A stretch of 64,000 bases of DNA, taken from assembly GCF_009189165.1 (NCBI RefSeq), contig NZ_CP045118.1, forward strand, positions 5,332,001 to 5,396,000. Direction: 5' to 3'. Numbering within the stretch: the stretch's first letter is position 1; each line of letters begins with the position of its first letter. The notes under the pieces are model-generated. The model saw only the letters and a list, made by a program, of their open reading frames with translations. It ran no database searches and was not told where the DNA came from. The stretch is from Pseudomonas sp. SCB32. Lineage in GTDB: Bacteria > Pseudomonadota > Gammaproteobacteria > Pseudomonadales > Pseudomonadaceae. The translations under genes and the position numbers were made by a program. Of the stretch, positions 19,303 to 27,123 are shown in pieces.

Positions 19303-19947
19303 TCAGGCCTCCAGCCGCTGTTCCCGCTGGGCTTCGATCTGCTCGATGCGGCGGGTGATGTTTTCCAGGTTGACGTCTTCGACGTCCTCGACGACCAACA
19401 CGTGAGCGCCGGACGCGCGGGCTGCACGAATGCCGTTCTCGTTGTCCTCGACGATCAGGCACTCATCGGGAGACAGACCGAAGGACTGGATGGCCTTGGT
19501 GTAGATGTCCGGCGCCGGCTTGGGGCTCTTCACATCTTCATTGGACAGCTTGAGGTCCAGGTACTGATCCAGGCGCGCCTTCTCCATCATCACCTCGACG
19601 GTGTTGCGGATGGAGTTGGAGGCCACCGCCAGCTTGTAGCCACGATTCTTCAGCGAGGACAGGGCGTACTGGTGATTGAAGGTCGGCTTGCACTGGGAGT
19701 AGACGATTTCCATCGTGTACGCCTGCTTCATCTCATTGATGAAGTTGTGCAGCTCGACCGGCAGATCATGCTCGACGCTGAGCATGTTGAGCTTGCGCGA
19801 GGTGGGCAGGCCATCGTAGGTCGTCAGGTGGTCGTGGCGGCTGATGGTGTGACCGAACAGATTCAGGGCCTTGTTCAGCGCTTCGTAGTGCCAATCCTTC
19901 GCTTCGATCAGCACGCCATCCATGTCGAAAATCACAGCTTTAATCAT
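19303..19947 (-). CDS. HAD-family phosphatase / phosphomutase-like
   Basis: The 214-aa HAD hydrolase has motif I FDMDGVLIEAKD (residues 7-18), motif II VASNSIR, motif III K (KSPKPAPDIY) and motif IV VEDNENGI, all intact, with a C1 cap as in beta-phosphoglucomutases. It should be an active cytoplasmic phosphatase or phosphomutase acting on a small phosphorylated compound. It lies between the two nucleotidyltransferase-like genes and the GDPD-like gene with gaps of 2-4 nt, so it probably processes the precursor or by-product of an activated substituent. The C-terminal Gln/Glu/Arg-rich tail is unusual. Confidence 0.88.
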   Translation of the reverse strand: MIKAVIFDMDGVLIEAKDWHYEALNKALNLFGHTISRHDHLTTYDGLPTSRKLNMLSVEHDLPVELHNFINEMKQAYTMEIVYSQCKPTFNHQYALSSLKNRGYKLAVASNSIRNTVEVMMEKARLDQYLDLKLSNEDVKSPKPAPDIYTKAIQSFGLSPDECLIVEDNENGIRAARASGAHVLVVEDVEDVNLENITRRIEQIEAQREQRLEA

Positions 19948-19951
19948 GAGT

Positions 19952-20569
19952 TCAGTCCTTGAAGAAAGATCGAGCGGCTTCAGGCAGATCGGTGCACAGC
20001 GTCAGATTCACCGCACCCCGGAATTCGGCCAGCAATTGCCACTGGGCCAGGTGCTCGCGGCCATGCAGCTCGGAGGAAACGACACATACCTGCTTGCCAG
20101 TGGCGAGCAGATCGGCGAGTTGCTGGTGCGAGTACCACTCACTGCCGAAGCTATCCAGCCAGATGCCATCGGCCTCGTTCAGCCATGCGGGGGCCGGCTC
20201 GACTTCGCTCAGGCGCGTATAGGTGCGGATACCCGCGGCGAGGTAGCTGCGCATGTCCGGCACGGCCATGTCGAAAACGAACCAGTTGCTGTGGCCATGG
20301 GCCTCGAACGCTGCCTTGAGCGGCTCGCACAGGCCGTCGGCCTTGATGTTCATGGCCAGCGGCAGGTTGCGCCCGGCCATGATCTGCAGCAGCTCATCCA
20401 GGGACATCTCGCTGCCGTCGGGCATGTCATGGGAAATGACCAGGCGCCCGGCGACATCGCGCACGTCGGTCTCGGTGCCGAAATCCAGGTCGAAGGAGCG
20501 CTCGAATGCCACCTTCAGATTGCGCTCAGGCTTCTCCAGCCAGTAGCCGCGATGGCTGATGATCTGCAT
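19952..20569 (-). CDS. Glycerophosphodiester phosphodiesterase-like (PLC-like TIM barrel) protein
   Basis: The 205-aa protein starts with the HRG motif (ISHRGYWLEKPERN) and continues with FGTETDVRD and ISHDMPDG, the catalytic His/Glu/Asp pattern of GDPD enzymes. It is shorter than classic GlpQ (about 240-330 aa) and has no signal peptide, so it is a cytoplasmic variant. In glycan clusters such proteins accompany nucleotidyltransferases and HAD enzymes that make phosphodiester-linked or unusual activated groups. The role here is inferred from this context. Confidence 0.82.
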   Translation of the reverse strand: MQIISHRGYWLEKPERNLKVAFERSFDLDFGTETDVRDVAGRLVISHDMPDGSEMSLDELLQIMAGRNLPLAMNIKADGLCEPLKAAFEAHGHSNWFVFDMAVPDMRSYLAAGIRTYTRLSEVEPAPAWLNEADGIWLDSFGSEWYSHQQLADLLATGKQVCVVSSELHGREHLAQWQLLAEFRGAVNLTLCTDLPEAARSFFKD

Positions 20570-20571
20570 GA

Positions 20572-21327
20572 TCAGCGCCCTGCGGTGGCCGCCTGGCTCA
20601 CCGGCAGGCTGAGGAACAGGTTCAGGTCCGCGGGAATGCCCAGGCCATACATGCCTGCGCCTTCGGACCCGATGCTGTAGTGCACGATATGGGCATCGTC
20701 GCCGATCATCTCGTTGTAGGCTGGCGCCACGTAGAACTCGCCGTTCACGCGCAGGTTCTTGTCGAACATCGACTCGATGGCGGCGATCAACTGGCGGCCG
20801 CTGCGGAAGTTGTAGATGCCCACGGTCGCCTCATCAGAGATGACTTCCTTCTCGATGACGCGGTCGATGCGGCCGCCGTCATCGAAGCCGACGAAGGACC
20901 ACTTCGGATCGTCGGCTTTCATGGTCATGATCAGGCCATCGGCCTGCTGCTCTTCCATCGCGCGCAGATAATCATTGATATCGATGTCCACATACTGATC
21001 GCTGTTGGCGATCATTACCGGGTCGTCGGAATCGATCAGCTCCTTGGCGGCGTAAACCGTGCACGCCGCACCTTCGGTGAGCCCGTTCAACTCGACGATG
21101 GCACAACCCGGCGCCCAAGCCTGCAGCTTGTCTTTCAGGCCGTAGGCCTCAACATGGGCAGCCTGGCAGATGAAGATGAAGCGGTGCTCGCAGGCCGGGG
21201 TGAGGTTATCGATCACTACCTTGATCATCGGTACGCAATGCACCGGAATCAGGGGCTTGGGATCCTTGTAACCTGCAACCGCGAAACGGCTGCCGGCACC
21301 TGCCATGGGAACTACTATGTTGAGCAT
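20572..21327 (-). CDS. Sugar-nucleotidyltransferase (NTP_transferase family)
   Basis: The 251-aa protein begins with the intact loop VVPMAGAGSRFAVAGYKDPKPLIPV (signature GxGSRF...KPL), followed by EGAACTVYAA and ANSDQYVD, the metal-binding Asp region. It should transfer NMP from an NTP to a phosphorylated substrate. The C-terminal LRVNGEFYVAPAYNEMI resembles the sister protein at 18569-19300. ATG at 21327 with AAGGAG upstream is preferred over the frame extension to 21426. Eleven nt after wzt. Confidence 0.87.
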   Translation of the reverse strand: MLNIVVPMAGAGSRFAVAGYKDPKPLIPVHCVPMIKVVIDNLTPACEHRFIFICQAAHVEAYGLKDKLQAWAPGCAIVELNGLTEGAACTVYAAKELIDSDDPVMIANSDQYVDIDINDYLRAMEEQQADGLIMTMKADDPKWSFVGFDDGGRIDRVIEKEVISDEATVGIYNFRSGRQLIAAIESMFDKNLRVNGEFYVAPAYNEMIGDDAHIVHYSIGSEGAGMYGLGIPADLNLFLSLPVSQAATAGR

Positions 21328-21338
21328 CTGCTTCTCCT

Positions 21339-22040
21339 TCACTTGCGCAGGATGAATTCGTCGTACGCGTCCATGACTTCGTTGGCCGGGCCGAGCATCT
21401 GTACGCGCCCGTCCTTCAGCCAGCACACACGGTCACACATTTCTCTGATGCGATTGGAGTCGTGGGATACGAACACCACCGTCTGATTGCCGTGCATCAT
21501 TTCCCGCATCGTGGCTTCTGCCTTCTCGCGGAAATGACCGTCCCCGACGCTCAGTACCTCGTCCAGGAGGATGACGTCAGGGCGCGAATACTTGGAGATC
21601 GCGAACCCCAGGCGGGCTCGCATGCCGGTGGAGTAATTGCGCACCGGCTGTGAGGCGGCGTCGTGGAGTTCGGCGTAATCGAGAATCTCGCCGGTCAGCT
21701 CGCGCATGCGCTTGCGGCTCATGCCCATGAGCATGCCGCTCAGAATGATGTTGTCGCGCGCATCGAGGTTGTCATCGAAGCCCAGTTGCAGGTTGAGCAG
21801 CGAGATGCTCGACGCACAATGGCTCAGGCGACCGCGAGTCGGCTGGTAGATACCGGCGAGCACCCTGAGCAAGGTGCTCTTGCCCGCGCCATTGCCGCCC
21901 ACCACGCCAAAGGTTTCGCCACGCGCGATCGAGAACGAGATGTCATGCAGCACGGTAGTCTGGCCGCGGGAGAACAGACGCAGACCATTGCGGAACGAGA
22001 GCGACAGACTCTCGGCTGTCAGTACGGCCACGTCTGTCAT
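21339..22040 (-). CDS. wzt: ABC polysaccharide exporter ATP-binding subunit (short Wzt/KpsT type)
   Basis: The 233-aa ATPase has Walker A GGNGAGKST (48-56), signature YSTGMRARL (about 136-144), Walker B VILLDEVLSVGD (156-167) and the H-loop VFVSHD. It powers export of undecaprenyl-linked glycan through the Wzm channel. It lacks the C-terminal carbohydrate-binding domain of long Wzt proteins, as in KpsT and A-band-unrelated short forms. The start overlaps the wzm stop (ATGA). Confidence 0.9.
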   Translation of the reverse strand: MTDVAVLTAESLSLSFRNGLRLFSRGQTTVLHDISFSIARGETFGVVGGNGAGKSTLLRVLAGIYQPTRGRLSHCASSISLLNLQLGFDDNLDARDNIILSGMLMGMSRKRMRELTGEILDYAELHDAASQPVRNYSTGMRARLGFAISKYSRPDVILLDEVLSVGDGHFREKAEATMREMMHGNQTVVFVSHDSNRIREMCDRVCWLKDGRVQMLGPANEVMDAYDEFILRK

Positions 22041-22828
22041 TTGCTCAACGCCATCGCATAGGAGTTCCTGTTACCGGCGACGAACAACACCGCCAGCACA
22101 AAGATCGCCACGGCGCCGCAGAACAGGGCAAGAAGGTCTTCCAGTTGCGGTGCGCGGCCGTACATCAGCACATCCCGGTACTGCGAGAGGAGCAGAGCCA
22201 GCGGGTTGAGATCGAGCAGGATTTGGAACTGCTGCGGTATGTTCTCCTTGGCATAGAACACGCCGGAAGCGAACATCAGGAACTGCAGCCCGGAGGAAAT
22301 CAGGATTCGCAGATCTGGCAGGAAGGGGATCAGGCCGGCGACGAAGACGCCGAGTCCCGCCGTGATAACCAGTTGCACGAACGCGATGAGCGGCAGATAG
22401 AGCCACAGCCAGGACGGCGTGAATCCGGTGGCGCACAGCAGCCCCAGAAGCAACGCCACCACCAGCGACTCCTTGACCAGATCCTTGAACACGGACGTCA
22501 AGGGGAAGATCAGCGGATCAACCCTGCAATGCTCGAGAATGTGTTTTTTCTGGTAGATCGCATCGGTGCAGTTCATCACGCTCTTGTTGAACCAGGTCCA
22601 GAACGTCACACCGATGATCAGGAATACGGCGAAGTTCTCCACCTGGACGCGCAACAGGTGCCCGAAAACCGCGTAGTAGATAAGCAGCAGGAACAACGGT
22701 TCGAGAACCCACCAGGCGAAGCCCAGGCGCGTTCTGGTCGATTCGGATTTCAAGCCAAGCCTGGCTCGCTCCGCAGATACCTGGACTGCCGACCAGATAC
22801 CCTGTCCTCCCCCTAGCTGGAAACGCAC
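22037..22828 (-). CDS. wzm: ABC polysaccharide exporter permease (Wzm/KpsM type)
   Basis: The 263-aa ABC-2 permease has six hydrophobic segments. The N-terminal RLGLKSESTRTRLGFAWWVLEP amphipathic/gate region is characteristic of polysaccharide exporters, as is FYAKENIPQQFQ before the last TMs. GTG start at 22828, preceded by GAGGGT. First gene of the about 11-kb operon running to 11.8 kb. No kpsC/S/D/E homologues are in view, so an O-antigen-like, lipid-carrier-linked product is more likely than a group 2 capsule. Confidence 0.9.
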   Translation of the reverse strand: MRFQLGGGQGIWSAVQVSAERARLGLKSESTRTRLGFAWWVLEPLFLLLIYYAVFGHLLRVQVENFAVFLIIGVTFWTWFNKSVMNCTDAIYQKKHILEHCRVDPLIFPLTSVFKDLVKESLVVALLLGLLCATGFTPSWLWLYLPLIAFVQLVITAGLGVFVAGLIPFLPDLRILISSGLQFLMFASGVFYAKENIPQQFQILLDLNPLALLLSQYRDVLMYGRAPQLEDLLALFCGAVAIFVLAVLFVAGNRNSYAMALSK

Positions 22829-23590
22829 AACCCACCCTCACACTTTTTCAAGGCCGAGTGCCGCCACTCCGCGCAAAGCAGGCTTGAAAAGCGCGCTTAC
22901 GGAGCCCAGAGCATCAAGGCAAAGCTCCACCGAGCAAACCGCCGTTGGCTGCCGGTGAATACCCCATTTACCGACGCCAGACGCGCCGGAGTTTTTCAGC
23001 AAACCGCAGAGATAGCTCTGCTTCGAAGTCCCGCAATTGGGCGGCGAGCTCGTGCTCGTACGCCTTCACGATCAACGCAACGAGGGACAATCCGATGCTT
23101 GCAGGCACCGGGTCAGCAATCAGTTCGTGCGAAACGCTTCAGATTGACCGGTGCGGCGACTTCAACTGCGGGGGCCATGGCTTCGACGTAGTCGAAAAGA
23201 CCTGGGGCGAAGAGGGGTTTCCAGATGACGCATTCCCTTACATCCCGAAAACAGCAGAAACGCTTCACATCAATGTGAAGAAAACATTAAGCCCAAAAAA
23301 TACACTGAAATTGTAAGAAATTTCTGAGTGCTGGCACCATGATACCCTCCCAAATGCGCGTTCGGGTAGGGGAAATTGCTGCACATTCGTCGAGTAGTTA
23401 TTTCAGGATGAGTCTGAATCGAAATCCGAACCCAGCCTCAAGACAGCGGACAAATCCCACAAGAAGACAGCAATTTCTCTGATAATAGATGCACAATTCT
23501 GCAAACTAGCCACTCATCATCTTGTGAGTCAGAACTCGTCTGCCCAGCAAGCCGAAACGCAATATCTCCCTGCGGGCCCGCAGACACGAG
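22829..23590. promoter_or_regulatory. Long AT-rich leader/promoter region upstream of wzm
   Basis: About 760 bases without a convincing gene; plus-strand frames at 22945-23316 lack family features. The 23260-23520 part is markedly AT-rich compared with its surroundings and contains a perfect palindrome CTTCACAT-CA-ATGTGAAG at 23263-23280. It should hold the promoter for the polysaccharide operon and may be a cluster boundary. No JUMPstart/ops motif seen. Confidence 0.55.
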
Positions 23591-24262
23591 TCACGATTGA
23601 ACCTCCGCCTCCACCCAGCATCGCTCTCCCCCTCCTGGTGCTTCCGTCCATTGCTTCAGCGAGCGCGTCGGCAGGTCGAAATATTCCCTGGTGCGCGAGT
23701 AGCCTTGCCCCCCCATGCGGCCAATCGCATCAAGGCCGAGCTGGTCGATATAAAGCGTGGCCGGGTCGATCAGGTCGTCGCGCACGTGGGCCATCAGCAC
23801 TTCGCCGAGGATGATTTCCCGCGACTGGCCGATGGACAGCGCCATCATCCGCCGGCACTCCAGCGCCACTGGCGCCTCGCCAATACGCGGGCAGCCGACG
23901 CGGGTGCCGGGGACGGCGGTGAGGCCGGCGACGACCAATTCGTCGAAGCCCGGCTCGAAGGGCACGGCGCAGACGTTCATCGCCTCCACCAGCGCATCGG
24001 AGACGATGTTCACGGTGAACTCCTGGTTGTTGCGGATGTTCAGCGTGGTGTCCTTCGGGCTCAAGTCGCTGTAGTTCTCTACGCCCAGGGCGAGGATCGG
24101 CGGGTCGGCCGAGAGCGCATTGAAGAAGCTGAAAGGCGCGGCGTTGGCGCGGCCCTGGGCGTCGATCGTGGTGACCAGGGCGATGGGCCGGGGCACCACG
24201 CTACCGATGAGAATTTTGTACTTCTCGCGGGCAGACAGCTGCTGGAAGTCGAAGCTGAGCAT
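23591..24262 (-). CDS. Flavin reductase-like (FMN-binding split barrel) protein
   Basis: The 223-aa protein has the split-barrel core: IGSVVPRPIALVTTID, ANAAPFSFFNALSADPP and DTTLNIRNNQEFTVNIV, which form the FMN site of the flavin-reductase-like/HpaC-related family. It could reduce flavin for a monooxygenase or act on the catabolic substrate directly. Last gene of the operon that starts with potA, 11 nt after the amidohydrolase. No partner monooxygenase is in the window. Confidence 0.85.
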   Translation of the reverse strand: MLSFDFQQLSAREKYKILIGSVVPRPIALVTTIDAQGRANAAPFSFFNALSADPPILALGVENYSDLSPKDTTLNIRNNQEFTVNIVSDALVEAMNVCAVPFEPGFDELVVAGLTAVPGTRVGCPRIGEAPVALECRRMMALSIGQSREIILGEVLMAHVRDDLIDPATLYIDQLGLDAIGRMGGQGYSRTREYFDLPTRSLKQWTEAPGGGERCWVEAEVQS

Positions 24263-24273
24263 GGGGTAGTCCT

Positions 24274-25773
24274 TTAGTGGGCGCCCGGTGCGTGGGCGTC
24301 GAGCATCGGCGCCTCGGCGCTGTAGTCATCCGCGAAGGGAATCGCGGAATGGAACAGCGTGCGCCACGGCCGGTTGCCGAAGGCACGGTCGGCGTGGTGC
24401 TGCATCTGCTTCTGGAACAGTTCATCCGCGCGGCGTTGCAGGTCGGCGTAGTCGACGCCGATCACCTTCCCGTCCTGCATCACGCTGCGACCGTCGATGA
24501 AGCTCGCGACGCAATCGTCGCCGCGACCGGCGGTGAAGAGGTTCTTCAGCGGGTCGAAGAACGGGCCCTGGTGGAAGGCTCCGAGACGGAACACCGTGAT
24601 GTCGGCGCGTGCGCCGGGGGCCAGGCGGCCAAGATCGTCGCGACCCAGCGCCTGGGCACCGCCGAGCGTGGCCGCGTTGTAGAGATCGAGCATGCGCGTG
24701 TGCTCGGCGTTGCCCTCCATCACCCGCGCGATGTTCAGACCCTGGCGCAGGTTGTCGAACATGTCCGCCGGGAAGGTATCGGTGCCCATGGCGAGGTTGA
24801 TGCCACGCGCGCGGTAGCGGCCGAAGGAATCCAGGGCGTCACCTTCGCGGGCGAACACCACCGGACAATGCACCAGGCTCGCACCGCTGTCGGCGAGGCG
24901 CTGCAGGTCGCCCTCGCCGCTCACCAGGATGCCGTGGGGCAGCACACTGCGCGGGTTGAGCAGGCCGTAGCCATCCAGCCATTGCAGCGAGGACTTGTCC
25001 CGCAGACGGCGCACCAGATCCACTTCGTAGCGCGACTGACAGCAATGCAGGCGCAGCGGCGCATTCAGTTCGCACTGCACGGCGGCGGTACGCTCCAGCA
25101 GCGCCGGGGTACAGGTTTCGATACGATCCGGCAGTAGGGCGCCACGCACGAGTCCGTTGTGGGCACCGTCGAAGTCGCGGAAGAAGCGCTCGGCTTCGCC
25201 CAGTCCGGCCAGGCCGGCGGCTTCATCCCAATGCTGCGCGGGGCTGCCGTCGGCACGGGCATAAGTCATGCCGCTCATGTAGCAGGGGCCGAGGTAGGTG
25301 CGCAGGCCAAGTTCACCGGAAAGCGCAGCGACTCCGGCGAATTCGTCGTAGTGCTCGGCCCAGCGCCGGTAGTACATGGAAGTGATCGGCATGGCGGTGG
25401 TGATGCCGTTGCGGATCAGCTGGGTGAAGGCATAGCGGTACTTGAACAGCTCCTCGTCCGGGCTGTAGCACTCGGTCGGCCCGGCGCACAGGTAGCCCTC
25501 GGACCAGACGCGACCCATGTTCCACTCGGCGCCGTTGTCCAGAGTGAGCACCGTAGAATCGAGATCACCAAGGGCGTCCAGGTCGATGAAGCCGGGGCCG
25601 ATCAGCGCGTGGCCGTAGTCGATCCACTGGCTGACTTCGCCGGGGAAACCGCGCCCGACGAAGACGATCTTCCCGCCCTCGAACACCACTTGGCCGTGGC
25701 GCCACAGCACATGCTGGCGGCCATCGAAGCCAACCACGAAGCTGGCTTTCAACCCGATGCGTGGAGCGGTCAC
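24274..25773 (-). CDS. Amidohydrolase-superfamily protein lacking the HxH metal motif
   Basis: The 499-aa protein is of the ATZ/TRZ-guanine deaminase type (COG0402). Later ligands are in place: His243 (LRLHCCQ), His280 (VLPHGI) and Asp332 (MGTDTFPAD). The N-terminal HxH that should follow GPGFID is replaced by Asp-Ala-Leu (GFIDLDALGDLD, residues 62-72), so metal binding must differ. GTG start, overlapping the stop of the cytosine-deaminase-like gene (GTGA). Probably acts on the product or substrate of its neighbour in cyclic N-compound breakdown; substrate unknown. Confidence 0.85.
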   Translation of the reverse strand: MTAPRIGLKASFVVGFDGRQHVLWRHGQVVFEGGKIVFVGRGFPGEVSQWIDYGHALIGPGFIDLDALGDLDSTVLTLDNGAEWNMGRVWSEGYLCAGPTECYSPDEELFKYRYAFTQLIRNGITTAMPITSMYYRRWAEHYDEFAGVAALSGELGLRTYLGPCYMSGMTYARADGSPAQHWDEAAGLAGLGEAERFFRDFDGAHNGLVRGALLPDRIETCTPALLERTAAVQCELNAPLRLHCCQSRYEVDLVRRLRDKSSLQWLDGYGLLNPRSVLPHGILVSGEGDLQRLADSGASLVHCPVVFAREGDALDSFGRYRARGINLAMGTDTFPADMFDNLRQGLNIARVMEGNAEHTRMLDLYNAATLGGAQALGRDDLGRLAPGARADITVFRLGAFHQGPFFDPLKNLFTAGRGDDCVASFIDGRSVMQDGKVIGVDYADLQRRADELFQKQMQHHADRAFGNRPWRTLFHSAIPFADDYSAEAPMLDAHAPGAH

Positions 25774-26969
25774 CGGCGAGACTCCAGAAGACGGCCGTGC
25801 TCGGCGATCAGCTTGCCGGCCTTGAACACCTGGCGCTGCGCCGGACGGGCGACCACGGCTTCACCGAGGGTCGCGACCTGCAGCAAGAGGAAGTCCGCCG
25901 CGGCGCCGACGTCGATGCGCGCCTGCTCGCGGCCCAGTGCGCGGGCGCCACAGGCACTGGCAGCGTCGAAGGCGGCGGCCAGATCATCGTCCTTGCACAG
26001 GTCGAAGCGGAAGGCGAGGAACATGGCGCGCTCGAGCATGTCGCCGTTGCCCAAGGGCGACCAGGCGTCACGGATGCCGTCGGAGCCCAGGCACAGGTTC
26101 ACACCCGCTTCGCGCAGGGCGAGGAAGGGCGGCACCGGGGTGTCGGCCGGCGCCGAGCTCATCAGTGAAATATTCAGTTTGGCCAGACGCTCAGCCAGCG
26201 GCTTCACCTGCCCCCAGGGCGCCATGCCCATGCAGTAGGCGTGGCTGATCATCACCTTGCCCTGCAGGCCGTGGCGCTCGGTGTAGTCGGCAATTCGGGC
26301 GATCTGCCAGAGGCCCAGTTCGCCCTTGTCGTGAAGGTGGATATCGACGCCACGACCGAACTCCACGGCCAGGCCGAAGACGATATCCAGCTGGGCGATG
26401 GGGTCGTCGTCGATGCCGCAGGGGTCGAGGCCGCCGACGTTCTCCACGCCCAGTTGCAGCGCCTCGCGCATCAGCTCGGCGGTGCCGGGGCGGCTGACCA
26501 GGCCGGTCTGCGGGAAGACCACGAACTCCATGTCGATCAGGTCGGCGTAACGGTCGCGCAGCGCCATCATGGCCTCGACGTGGCGCAGACCCAGCTCGGG
26601 GTCGGTGTCCACATGGCAGCGGAAGGTCAGTGAGCCTCGGGCGATGCAGTGTTCCAGCAACGCGCCGGCGCGGGCGGCGATGGGCGCCTCGATCTCGCGC
26701 AGGACGCGGCGTTCGTTGGCGATGTAGTCCTTGAGCGTGGGGCCGGCGCTGTTGGGGCGCCAGGGTTGGCCCCAGAGGGTCTTGTCCAGGTGGCAGTGGC
26801 TTTCCACCAATGGCGGCAACAGGAGCTGGCCGGCACCGTCGATATCGCTGCCTTGCAGCCCGGCATTGCTCGCGGGGCGACGCTCGGCGATGCGGCCGTC
26901 ACGGATGAGGAAGTCTTCCGCGGCGTTGCCCAGCGGTCGGATGTTGCGCAGCCAGTAGCTTTCGGTCAT
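25770..26969 (-). CDS. Cytosine deaminase-like amidohydrolase
   Basis: The 399-aa metal-dependent hydrolase resembles CodA and relatives. Metal ligands: His58 and His60 in SHCHLDKT, HLHDKGE (second His/Glu site), SHAYCMG, and Asp in LGSDGIRDAW. It likely hydrolyses or deaminates a heterocyclic amine or amide in the cytoplasm. It is followed with overlap by a second amidohydrolase and preceded by a polyamine-type ABC importer, so the imported solute is probably its substrate. The symbol codA is not assigned because specificity is uncertain. Confidence 0.85.
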   Translation of the reverse strand: MTESYWLRNIRPLGNAAEDFLIRDGRIAERRPASNAGLQGSDIDGAGQLLLPPLVESHCHLDKTLWGQPWRPNSAGPTLKDYIANERRVLREIEAPIAARAGALLEHCIARGSLTFRCHVDTDPELGLRHVEAMMALRDRYADLIDMEFVVFPQTGLVSRPGTAELMREALQLGVENVGGLDPCGIDDDPIAQLDIVFGLAVEFGRGVDIHLHDKGELGLWQIARIADYTERHGLQGKVMISHAYCMGMAPWGQVKPLAERLAKLNISLMSSAPADTPVPPFLALREAGVNLCLGSDGIRDAWSPLGNGDMLERAMFLAFRFDLCKDDDLAAAFDAASACGARALGREQARIDVGAAADFLLLQVATLGEAVVARPAQRQVFKAGKLIAEHGRLLESRR

Positions 26970-26999
26970 GGGGACCTCGAACAGAAAGCGGATTAAAGA

Positions 27000-27078
27000 C
27001 GTAGGGCGAATAACCGCTTGTAGTTATCCGCCGATGAACTTGGCGGCGGATAAAGCGTTCCGCTTTATCCGCCCTACG
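27000..27078. repeat. GTAGGGCG-type palindromic repeat
   Basis: A 79-bp element with terminal inverted ends (CGTAGGGCG / CGCCCTACG) and internal GTTATCCGCC / GGCGGATAA arms, between the deaminase and potD genes. A second copy lies at 43770-43847, so it is a dispersed intergenic repeat. Confidence 0.75.
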
Positions 27079-27123
27079 AAAAGCGAAAGCGTGCCGGGCC
27101 CCGTCATAGGGCCCGGCCACCCA

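Noticed and set aside
22945..23316. 123-aa frame in the wzm leader
   Set aside because: No family, no good ribosome site, and shifting composition along its length; treated as non-coding.
22829..23590. JUMPstart/ops element before the polysaccharide operon
   Set aside because: Looked for the GGCGGTAG-type core on the minus strand and found none.
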